Positions 43,831 through 51,272 of a stretch of 64,000 bases of DNA are shown piece after piece (position 1 is the stretch's first letter; every line of letters begins with the position of its first letter). The notes under the pieces were generated by a model. That model searched no databases, was not told the DNA's origin, and was given only the letters and a program-made list of their open reading frames with translations. Source of the stretch: Treponema denticola (lineage in GTDB: Bacteria > Spirochaetota > Spirochaetia > Treponematales > Treponemataceae); contig NZ_CP038800.1 of the NCBI RefSeq assembly GCF_024400535.1, forward strand, positions 1,612,001 to 1,676,000, in the 5' to 3' direction. The translations under genes were made by a program, and so were the position numbers.

Positions 43831-45633
43831 TTAATGTTCAAGTACAGCCCTTATACGCCTGACTCCTGAAGAAGAAGACTGTTCCTTTTTTATCACAAAA
43901 TTTCCCAAAACACCTGTTCTTTCAACATGGGGGCCTCCACAAACTTCGGTAGAAAAATCTCCTATTTTGTATACCTTAACAATATCCTCATATTTTTCGC
44001 CGAAAAGAGCCATCGCACCTATTTTTTTTGCTTCTGCTAAAGGCATAACTTCCATAGTTACGGGCAAATCGGCCTTGATAGCCTCATTTACAAGCCTTTC
44101 AACCTCTTTTTTTTCGGCATCCGTCATTGGCTCGGGATGAGAAAAGTCAAAACGAAGCCTTTCAGCCGTTATATTCGAACCTTTTTGCTGAACATGATCA
44201 CCTAAAACCATTCTTAAAGCCTTGTGCAAAAGATGGGTTGCCGTATGATAGGCCGTCGTCTGCTCCGAATGGTCGGCAAGGCCTCCCTTAAATACCTGTT
44301 CGCTTCCGGCTCTGGATAGCTCCTGATGCTTTTTAAAAGCCTCATCAAATTCTTCCCTGTTTACGGTTAAGCCCGATTCGGAGGCAAGTTCTTCCGTTAA
44401 TTCGATAGGAAAGCCGTAGGTATCATAGAGTTTAAAGGCCATTCTTCCCGGAATAATCTTTTTAGGATTTTTTAAAAGGTTCGGAAGCATTTTTTCGAAT
44501 TCGGCCTCGCCTTTTTTTAAGGTTTCAAGGAATTTATCTTCTTCGGCCTTAAGTTCCGTTAAAATAAGAGTTTCATTTTCCTTTAGTTCGGTATAAAAGC
44601 CGGCATTTTGAGCGATAACGGCAGAAGCCGGAACGGATAAAAAGTTGCCGTCTATGCCGAGTTTTTTGCCGTGCCTTACAGCCCGCCTGATAAGCCTTCT
44701 TAAAACATAGCCTGCTCCAATATTTGACGGAAGCGTAGTTTTGGGGTCTCCCAAAATAAAACAGGCTGTTCGGACATGGTCGGCTATAATTCTGATAGAG
44801 GTATCGGTTTTTTCGTTATCGCCGTATTTTACGCCGCTTATGTCTTCGATAGATTTAATAATTGAGGTAAAGGCCTCGGTATTATAAACGGAAGGCTTTC
44901 CTTGAAGCATGGCGACTGTTCGTTCGACCCCCATTCCCGTATCTACGCATTTTCTTTTTAAGGGAGAATATGAGCCGTCCATGTTTTTATGATATTGCAT
45001 AAAAACATTGTTCCATATTTCTACATATTTACCGCAGTTACAGCCTGGGCGGCAATTTGAACCGCAGGCAGGTTTTCCCGTATCTATAAAAATTTCGGTA
45101 TCGGGACCGCATGGGCCTGTTTCACCGGCAGGACCCCACCAGTTATCTTCTTTGGGTAAAAAGAAAATTCTATCTTTAGAAACACCAAGACTTTCCCAAA
45201 TAGAAGCGGATTCATCATCACGTGGAGCGTCTTCATTTCCTTCAAAGACCGTAAAGGAAAGTTTATCGATAGGAATACCTAAATATTTTTCATCGGTTAA
45301 AAATTCGAAGCTATAGGCGATTGATTCTTTTTTAAAATAATCTCCCAAAGACCAGTTTCCAAGCATTTCAAAAAAGGTCAGGTGCGAAGCATCCCCTACA
45401 TCATCTATATCGCCCGTGCGCACACATTTTTGCACATCGGTTAAACGGGTTCCCGCAGGATGAGGCTCCCCCATTAAATAAGGGACAAGCGGGTGCATGC
45501 CGGCAGTTGTAAATAAAACCGTCGGGTCATTTTCAGGGATAAGAGACCTCCCCGAAATTTCCACATGTCCCTTGCTTTTAAAAAAGTCTATATATTTTGA
45601 ACGCAGTTCATCAATCGTAATATTTTTATTCAT
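43831..45633 (-). CDS. alaS: Alanyl-tRNA synthetase, short form
   Basis: 600 residues, while most bacterial AlaRS have about 870. The catalytic and tRNA-recognition domains are complete (FFKSKGHVEISGRSLIP, FTTAGMHPLVPYL, GAGYVLRRLIRRAVRHG). The editing domain is also complete, with HTATHLLHKAL, the CGGPHV zinc motif and GVRRIRA. The protein stops there, so the DHHA1/C-Ala region is absent. No remnant of that region lies downstream (43733-43830). Start is set by a consensus promoter 8 nt upstream; there is no ribosome binding site. Confidence 0.95.
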   Translation of the reverse strand: MNKNITIDELRSKYIDFFKSKGHVEISGRSLIPENDPTVLFTTAGMHPLVPYLMGEPHPAGTRLTDVQKCVRTGDIDDVGDASHLTFFEMLGNWSLGDYFKKESIAYSFEFLTDEKYLGIPIDKLSFTVFEGNEDAPRDDESASIWESLGVSKDRIFFLPKEDNWWGPAGETGPCGPDTEIFIDTGKPACGSNCRPGCNCGKYVEIWNNVFMQYHKNMDGSYSPLKRKCVDTGMGVERTVAMLQGKPSVYNTEAFTSIIKSIEDISGVKYGDNEKTDTSIRIIADHVRTACFILGDPKTTLPSNIGAGYVLRRLIRRAVRHGKKLGIDGNFLSVPASAVIAQNAGFYTELKENETLILTELKAEEDKFLETLKKGEAEFEKMLPNLLKNPKKIIPGRMAFKLYDTYGFPIELTEELASESGLTVNREEFDEAFKKHQELSRAGSEQVFKGGLADHSEQTTAYHTATHLLHKALRMVLGDHVQQKGSNITAERLRFDFSHPEPMTDAEKKEVERLVNEAIKADLPVTMEVMPLAEAKKIGAMALFGEKYEDIVKVYKIGDFSTEVCGGPHVERTGVLGNFVIKKEQSSSSGVRRIRAVLEH

Positions 45634-45641
45634 AGGGAAGC

Positions 45642-45670
45642 ATTTTAAGGAATAAAACAGAAATTGTCAA
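45642..45670 (-). promoter_or_regulatory. Sigma-70 promoter of alaS
   Basis: On the minus strand TTGACA, 17 nt, TAAAAT, ending 8 nt before the ATG; the gap GCTTCCCT has no ribosome binding site. Confidence 0.75.
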
Positions 45671-45744
45671 TTACCTTTTGATGATTTTCAGGGCACCCGC
45701 ATCACAAAAAAGGTATTGATACAATTGTACTTACTTCCAAAGAC

Positions 45745-45981
45745 ATGTACACACAATTTTTTAAGAAATATTATGTAAAAACTGACGATGCTATTTTAAA
45801 ACAAGATAAAAACAAGGAACCAGAAACTCATGAAGAACAAGGTAAAAAAATAAATATCTATTATTATACTTTTAAAGGAAGGCCAATCCGTGTTGTTCCA
45901 TTGCACAGCCCTGCAAGAAAAAATGTATCAATAGATATAAAAAAAGCACTATATAAATATATACTTAACGATACTAAGTAA
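45745..45981 (+). CDS. Small protein or gene fragment of unknown function
   Basis: 78 codons from ATG 45745; the frame is open without a start back to a TGA at 45682, which suggests the front of a gene has been lost. The text FKGRPIRVVPLHSPARKN recalls the HPSP-type motif of uracil-DNA glycosylases and IVLTSKDMYTQF fits its neighbourhood, but this is only a guess. A strong terminator follows at 45990. No ribosome binding site. Confidence 0.45.
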   Translation: MYTQFFKKYYVKTDDAILKQDKNKEPETHEEQGKKINIYYYTFKGRPIRVVPLHSPARKNVSIDIKKALYKYILNDTK

Positions 45982-45989
45982 TCTTACCC

Positions 45990-46025
45990 CGCTAAAAATC
46001 GGACATGGATGTCCGATTTTTAGCG
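45990..46025. terminator. Perfect 16-bp hairpin
   Basis: CGCTAAAAATCGGACA pairs perfectly with TGTCCGATTTTTAGCG around the 4-nt loop TGGA. Right arm ends in a T-rich segment. Located 9 nt after the stop of the small gene at 45745. Confidence 0.8.
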
Positions 46026-46065
46026 TCAATTTAAGAATGTATTATTAAAACACCATTAAAAAATT

Positions 46066-46096
46066 CTTTGCGCTCTTTGTATCTTTGCGGTTAAAT
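46066..46096 (-). repeat. Dispersed ~31-bp repeat, copy 2
   Basis: Reverse complement begins ATTTAACCGCAAAGATACAA and continues AGAGCGCAAAG, matching 33111-33142 in the opposite orientation. It sits between a gene fragment and the uracil phosphoribosyltransferase promoter. Confidence 0.65.
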
Positions 46097-46109
46097 AAAA
46101 AAATGGTAC

Positions 46110-46138
46110 TTGAATTTTTACCGATTTTCTTTTATACT
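46110..46138 (+). promoter_or_regulatory. Sigma-70 promoter of the uracil phosphoribosyltransferase gene
   Basis: TTGAAT, 17 nt, TATACT. Transcription should begin near 46145, leaving a leader of about 147 nt before the ATG at 46292. Confidence 0.65.
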
Positions 46139-46163
46139 TCTCTGATTTTAACTAAGGAGATGT

Positions 46164-46280
46164 GATAAACAGTTCGGCAGAAATTCAGCCTCACTGTTTA
46201 TCGATATTGTATGCAGTTTGTAAACAAACTGCGTGAAAAAACTCTTTTCGGAAGCTGAGGCTTCCTGCAAAAAGTTTTTC
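46164..46280 (+). promoter_or_regulatory. Structured 5' leader with three stem-loops
   Basis: Stem 1: GATAAACAGT (46164-46173) with ACTGTTTATC (46193-46202), plus an inner GGC/GCC pair. Stem 2: GCAGTTTG (46213-46220) with CAAACTGC (46225-46232), loop TAAA. Stem 3: GAAAAA-rich arm from 46235 with GTTTTTC ending 46280, inner perfect GGAAGC/GCTTCC with loop TGAG. The ribosome binding site GGGAG follows 2 nt later. No known riboswitch class recognised; a pyrimidine-responsive control is an inference from the gene behind it. Confidence 0.6.
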
Positions 46281-46291
46281 TGGGAGTAGAT

Positions 46292-47353
46292 ATGGGTAAG
46301 GTAATTATGGGGGCAGAAGCTCTTGACGGGTATTTAACTGAGGACGATCTAAGGCATCTTAACGAAATGAATGTTCTTTATCAGGAAGCTATTGAAAATT
46401 TTACTGTTTTAGAAAAGGAAAACGGCGAAAAAAAGGAAAAGGCCAAGGATGAGATTATAAGGCTTTATACCGAGATGGGGCATCTTATGCAAAATATATG
46501 CAAGGAAATACCTCAACTTAAAGTTTTCTCTTTTGATACCGAACATGAAAATCATGCCGAGGCTTCAAGAGTTATTGCAAAACTCCGCTCTATAAAAACC
46601 GAACACAGCGAATTCTTATACTATACCCAGCGTTCCTTTGAAATGCTTTTTAAGCTTGCTTATAAGGGACACCAAAAAGACAAGAAAAACTATCTTGTAG
46701 TAAAAACTCCGGTAAAGGTTCCAGTTCAAAACTATGCCGTTCACAAGATAACCGACATTGACCATAAAATTGAAAATACTGTTATGTGTGTTATGTTGAG
46801 AGGAGCCCTCCTCCCATCTATGATTCTTTCAAAAGAAATCGAAGAGTATTCTTCGCACGGCTATGTAACTCCCTTTGCCCTCTTTAAGATTAAAAGAGAT
46901 GATTCCCGCAAGGAAGACGATATGCAGTACATCCTTGATTTGGATAAGTCTTATTTTAACCTAAAAGATTTGGACGGAAAGGACCTTATCTTTGCCGACC
47001 CTATGAATGCTACCGGAGGAAGCCTCGTAACCGTTGTAAAACACCTAAAAAAACTGGGCGTAAAGCCGAAATCGATAAGTTGTTTTCATGTAATTTCTGC
47101 CTTGAAGGGTGCTCTGAGAATTGTGCGTGCTTTGGATAACTGTACCCTATACACACTTTGGATGGACCCTGCCCTAAATGCTTCGGCCTATATCATGCCG
47201 GGCCTCGGCGATGCAGGAGACAGGATAAATGGAACCGATACCGATGAAACACCCCGAAACATTATTCAGCTCCTTGCAGACTACGGCTCAAATATTGCGG
47301 GGCTCTACCGCTCTCAGCTGCGGCAGATAGAAAAAACAGTTTTAGGAAACTAG
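46292..47353 (+). CDS. upp: Uracil phosphoribosyltransferase with N-terminal extension
   Basis: 353 residues. The C-terminal ~210 residues are a UPRTase domain: [13 protein letters not shown] loop [13 protein letters not shown], and uracil-binding [15 protein letters not shown]. The first ~130 residues are an additional helical domain ([35 protein letters not shown]) absent from the usual ~210-residue enzymes. Makes UMP from uracil and PRPP. Ribosome binding site GGGAG lies 7 nt before the ATG. Confidence 0.85.
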   Translation: MGKVIMGAEALDGYLTEDDLRHLNEMNVLYQEAIENFTVLEKENGEKKEKAKDEIIRLYTEMGHLMQNICKEIPQLKVFSFDTEHENHAEASRVIAKLRSIKTEHSEFLYYTQRSFEMLFKLAYKGHQKDKKNYLVVKTPVKVPVQNYAVHKITDIDHKIENTVMCVMLRGALLPSMILSKEIEEYSSHGYVTPFALFKIKRDDSRKEDDMQYILDLDKSYFNLKDLDGKDLIFADPMNATGGSLVTVVKHLKKLGVKPKSISCFHVISALKGALRIVRALDNCTLYTLWMDPALNASAYIMPGLGDAGDRINGTDTDETPRNIIQLLADYGSNIAGLYRSQLRQIEKTVLGN

Positions 47354-47367
47354 AGGATTTTAAAAAA

Positions 47368-48006
47368 ATGAGGAAAAATATTTTTATAGTTTTTTTTGGA
47401 GTCTTGTTTTTTCTTTGTTTTACAAAAACCTTTGCAAAGGGAGCTGTTGAAGAGGACCTTGCAGGAGAGTATTTTTCAATTGCTCAAGGCTATGCAGAGA
47501 TAAAAAACTACCCAAAGGCTGCAGATTATTATCTTAAAGCCGAAAAATCTGAAAAATATAAAAATGCAGCTCAATATAATTTGGCACAAGTTTATGCTCT
47601 TCAAAATGAATGGGAAAATTGCCTAAAATATATTGAACCTCTCTATAAAAAAGCTCCCGAAAACATAAAACTATCTACAGCCTATGCCTATGCTCTGGTT
47701 TCATCCGGAAAAGAAGAAAAAGCCCTTTTAATTTATGAAAAGATTTATTTAGAAGATAAAGAAACTCCCGAATATTTATTTAACTATGTTAGAATTTTAA
47801 TTCTAGTAAAAAAATACGAAAAAGCAAAAGAACTTCTTCATAAATCCAAAGAAAAATTTACACAAGATGACGACAAAAAAACTATTAGTGAACTTGAAAA
47901 AGAAATAGAAAAACTTTTAAATCCGCCTGAAATTAAAAAAGAAGATAAAAAAACAGAAAAAAAAGATTCAACGCAAGATGATAAAGAGCCTAAAGAAGAA
48001 AAGTAA
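47368..48006 (+). CDS. Exported TPR protein
   Basis: 212 residues with a signal peptide (cleavage near FAKG), then TPR units (YFSIAQGYAEIKNYPKAADYY, AQYNLAQVYALQNEWENCLKY, LSTAYAYALVSSGKEEKAL) and a lysine/glutamate-rich tail from about residue 180. Periplasmic scaffold, partner unknown; 14 nt after upp and probably cotranscribed. Confidence 0.75.
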   Translation: MRKNIFIVFFGVLFFLCFTKTFAKGAVEEDLAGEYFSIAQGYAEIKNYPKAADYYLKAEKSEKYKNAAQYNLAQVYALQNEWENCLKYIEPLYKKAPENIKLSTAYAYALVSSGKEEKALLIYEKIYLEDKETPEYLFNYVRILILVKKYEKAKELLHKSKEKFTQDDDKKTISELEKEIEKLLNPPEIKKEDKKTEKKDSTQDDKEPKEEK

Positions 48007-48011
48007 GAAAC

Positions 48012-48998
48012 TTAATCAAAAACAGGAACCGCTTCATATCCCTCGCTTTTTAGGCGTGTAATTAAGTTTCCTTTGCCGTCATCCTTTACTAAAACCGAAA
48101 AAAAAGCATCCTCTCCGCGTTCCTCTTTTTTTATTGTTACCGTAAAACCCTTCTTTTTAAGCTCATCTGCAAGGCCTCTTGCAAAATTTTCGGTTTTAAA
48201 AAAACCGGTTTGATAAAATTTTGCAGCCGGCTCTTCATTATTTTGAGCTAAGGTTTCACCTTGACTTAATGAGACGGATTCGGAAGCTGAATCTGCAAGA
48301 GATTCTTTAAATTCCCTATTTTGAGGCATTAAATACCAAAATGTTTTAGGGCTTAAAAAAGCCTCACCTCGGACAACAGACGCCTCAATACTGTTAGGGA
48401 ATTTTTTTATGAGGGTGTTCTCAGCCTTCTTATCCCCATCTACCCACCAAAGAGTTAAAAGCATGGCAGGATGAAATTCTGAGAATTTTGAATCGGTAAC
48501 ATATTTTTTTATATTTTCAAGAGAAGCCTTTTCATCCGATTTTAATTTAAGCCATTCAAAAAGAACAAGAATTTTTATGTCTTCTTTAGAAAATGGAGCT
48601 TCAATGAGAGGCAGCAAGCGGTTCCGGCAAAGCTCGGATGACTCGCTTATGTTATCGGCTAAAAGATATGCACCAAGAGCCTTGGTTAAAAGAGTCTTTC
48701 TTCCCGGCTCGGGAGAAAGTTCCGCAGCTTCAAGATAGTGTCTTCCGGCTCGTAAAAATAAATCGAACCTTTCTTCATAGTCGGCCAAAACGGATAGAGC
48801 TATAATTTTTTCTTCATTTGAAGAAATCTTTTTTATTTCTGCTTCAATAAACGAAGATGCCTCAAAAGGAGTTTTTTTTGTAAAACCGTTTTTGATAATC
48901 TTTTGAATATTTTGAGGCAAGGAATTTTGAGCAGTCAGGCTATCTAAAAAAAAGAGAGTCAATAAAAAAAATAATATTTTTTTTATATTAAATTCCAT
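48012..48998 (-). CDS. Exported SPOR-domain protein
   Basis: 328 residues. A signal peptide (KKILFFLLTLFFLDSLTAQ) is followed by a helical TPR-like region (about 30-190) and a C-terminal SPOR-type segment (FYQTGFFKTENFARGLADEL, then GFTVTIKKEE and GYEAVPVF). SPOR domains bind denuded peptidoglycan at division sites, so a cell-wall role is likely. Confidence 0.75.
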   Translation of the reverse strand: MEFNIKKILFFLLTLFFLDSLTAQNSLPQNIQKIIKNGFTKKTPFEASSFIEAEIKKISSNEEKIIALSVLADYEERFDLFLRAGRHYLEAAELSPEPGRKTLLTKALGAYLLADNISESSELCRNRLLPLIEAPFSKEDIKILVLFEWLKLKSDEKASLENIKKYVTDSKFSEFHPAMLLTLWWVDGDKKAENTLIKKFPNSIEASVVRGEAFLSPKTFWYLMPQNREFKESLADSASESVSLSQGETLAQNNEEPAAKFYQTGFFKTENFARGLADELKKKGFTVTIKKEERGEDAFFSVLVKDDGKGNLITRLKSEGYEAVPVFD

Positions 48999-49018
48999 AA
49001 GCCCTTTTATCTCTTATC

Positions 49019-49372
49019 TCATTTGATCTCAGAATTATTTTCAGGAATTGAAGCTTTAGATTCTTTTTTACGCTTAAACCATGATTTTTTAGGCTTTTTC
49101 AAGTCCACAGTATCTATTCCGACACCATCACTTGCCGTAAATGTCTCTTTTTTTTCATTTGTAGGTTTATTTTTTTTCCTTTTACCTCCAAAGAAAAAAG
49201 GAATTGTTAAGATAAGCCCGATTAAAAACGAAAAAATATTGCTTACATAAACGGGTATATTTTCAAATGTATAAAAAATCAAAGAAACATCGCAAGAATG
49301 CTTCATGTTAAAGCCTGCAAATAAGCCTAAAAATAATACTATCAACAAAAAATAAATCAGTTTCCAGTTCAT
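49019..49372 (-). CDS. LapA-like (DUF1049) membrane protein
   Basis: 117 residues from ATG 49372, chosen because AGAAGGA lies 6 nt upstream; the frame itself opens at 49393. Two helices (LIYFLLIVLFLGLFAGF and VYVSNIFSFLIGLILTIPFFF) are followed by a lysine-rich cytoplasmic tail. The layout fits the LapA domain family, implicated in lipopolysaccharide assembly in Gammaproteobacteria; role here unknown. 20 nt before the SPOR gene. Confidence 0.65.
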   Translation of the reverse strand: MNWKLIYFLLIVLFLGLFAGFNMKHSCDVSLIFYTFENIPVYVSNIFSFLIGLILTIPFFFGGKRKKNKPTNEKKETFTASDGVGIDTVDLKKPKKSWFKRKKESKASIPENNSEIK

Positions 49373-49472
49373 ATAGTTCCTTCTTTTGAGCATTGAAAAT
49401 GCTCAAAAGAATAGTATACATAAAATAAAAAAAAGAACAACAGGGAAAAAACAGCTTTCTTAATCACTTATT

Positions 49473-51272
49473 CTACGGTATCTTTATGACTGTATTTTTA
49501 CTTATAACATAGCCTTTTCTATCCCGTTTAGGACTTCTAGGCATTTCCCATAAAAAATGATCCGTATGCAAAAGACTGTGAGCTTTGTGACTGTTCGGCT
49601 TTTCAAAGAATTTATTGTATAAATTCTTTATATCCTTATTTTCATGTGAATATCTAAGCTTTAAGTTTTTATCGATAAAGTATAAATTTTGCCCTCGTTC
49701 AAAAGCCAATTCATAGCCGTCATGTATGGGCTGTCCTCCGCCTCCTACACAGCCGCCGGGACAAGCCATAATTTCTACAAAATCATAATGTTTTTCACCT
49801 GCTTCGATAGAATCAATGAGCCGCCGGGTGTTGGCAAGCCCGCTGGCCACGGCAATACACAAATTATTTTCTTTTAGTGTAAAAGAGGCTTCAATAATTC
49901 CAGACACTTCTTGTGAGGAATTCCTTACAACCTTAAAAGCATCCGGCGGACAATTTTCTCCCATTATTGCATAATAGGCTGTACGCAGGGCAGCTTCCAT
50001 AACACCGCCTGTAGCTCCAAAAATAATTCCCGCACCTGAAACATCATGGAAAAGTTGATCCGGTTCTGCTTCTTTAAGGGTTTCGGGGAGAATATGAGCA
50101 GACTTAATCATCCTTACAAATTCCCTCGTAGTCAAAACACAGTCCATATCATGTCCTGCATACTCACCATAGAATAATTCCATGTTAATCTCGCCTTTTT
50201 TTGCAACACAGGGCATAATTGCAACGGAAAAAATATCCTCAGGTTTTTTACCAAGTGTCTCAGCAAAGTACGACTTCATAACAGCTCCGAACATCTGCAT
50301 AGGAGACTTTGCCGACGATAAATGAGAAACCAAATGAGGATATTGGCTTTTTATAAAACGAACCCATCCCGGACAACAGGAGGTAAACATTGGTTTATCT
50401 TTTAGCTCTCCCTTAGAAAAACGCTCAAGGAATTCATAAGCTTCTTCCATTATGGTTAGGTCGGCAGAAAAACTTGTATCAAAAACATAGTCGGCCCCCA
50501 TTCTTTTTAGGGCATCGAATATTTTGTTGACGGAAGCGTCTTTTAGATCAAGGCCGATGTGTTCTCCCCAAGCAGTACGGATTGCAGGAGCCACTTGTAC
50601 AACAACCACTTTATTAGGATCGGCAACTGCCCTCCAGAATTTTTCCGTGTCATCTCTTTCCCGCAAGGCACCCACAGGACAATGGGTAATACACTGACCG
50701 CATAAAGAGCAGTCAGCTTCGGCTATAGTCCTTGAGCCTGAAACATTTATTGTAGTTCTGGCTCCTGTTCCTTCCAATTCCCAGATATTAAGACCTTGAA
50801 CCTTGTCACAAACCTGAATACATCGCATACATTTAATACATTTTTTTGAATCCCGTATAAGAGGAAAATTCTTATCCCATGGCTGATGTTCAAGCTGTTC
50901 TTCATATAATATATCTTGAATATTAAGATCGTTTGCAAGGGTTTGTAAGGCACAGTTTCCGCTTCTTACACAGGTTGCACACTTACAGTCATGTTGAGAC
51001 AAAATCATCTGAACTGTTCTTCTTCTATCAAGCCTAACCTTAGGGCTGTTGGTATATACAACCATTCCTTCTTCAACAGAATTATTACAGGAAGTTATAA
51101 GTTTTTCCTTACCTTCCACTTCGACAACACATACGCGGCATGCTGCAATTTCATTAATTCCTTTTAAGAAACAAAGCCTAGGAATAGGAATGCCTACCTG
51201 CTCCGCAGCTTCCATAATTGTCATGTCTTTATCAACATTTATTCTTATATTGTCTATTGTTAAATTTACCAT
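49473..51272 (-). CDS. [FeFe] hydrogenase catalytic subunit
   Basis: 599 residues. The N-terminus holds a 2Fe-2S domain (CRVCVVEVEGKEKL) and a His-Cys 4Fe-4S site (HDCKCATCVRSGNC). Two 4Fe-4S motifs follow (CIKCMRCIQVC and CSLCGQCITHC). H-cluster motifs are complete: TSCCPGWVRF, MPCVAKKGEI and EIMACPGGCVGGGGQP. It evolves or consumes H2 in the cytoplasm. Its start overlaps the stop of the NAD(P)-side partner by 7 nt. Gene order with a GltD-type partner points to the glutamate-synthase-linked group (A2 in hydrogenase schemes). Confidence 0.92.
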   Translation of the reverse strand: MVNLTIDNIRINVDKDMTIMEAAEQVGIPIPRLCFLKGINEIAACRVCVVEVEGKEKLITSCNNSVEEGMVVYTNSPKVRLDRRRTVQMILSQHDCKCATCVRSGNCALQTLANDLNIQDILYEEQLEHQPWDKNFPLIRDSKKCIKCMRCIQVCDKVQGLNIWELEGTGARTTINVSGSRTIAEADCSLCGQCITHCPVGALRERDDTEKFWRAVADPNKVVVVQVAPAIRTAWGEHIGLDLKDASVNKIFDALKRMGADYVFDTSFSADLTIMEEAYEFLERFSKGELKDKPMFTSCCPGWVRFIKSQYPHLVSHLSSAKSPMQMFGAVMKSYFAETLGKKPEDIFSVAIMPCVAKKGEINMELFYGEYAGHDMDCVLTTREFVRMIKSAHILPETLKEAEPDQLFHDVSGAGIIFGATGGVMEAALRTAYYAIMGENCPPDAFKVVRNSSQEVSGIIEASFTLKENNLCIAVASGLANTRRLIDSIEAGEKHYDFVEIMACPGGCVGGGGQPIHDGYELAFERGQNLYFIDKNLKLRYSHENKDIKNLYNKFFEKPNSHKAHSLLHTDHFLWEMPRSPKRDRKGYVISKNTVIKIP

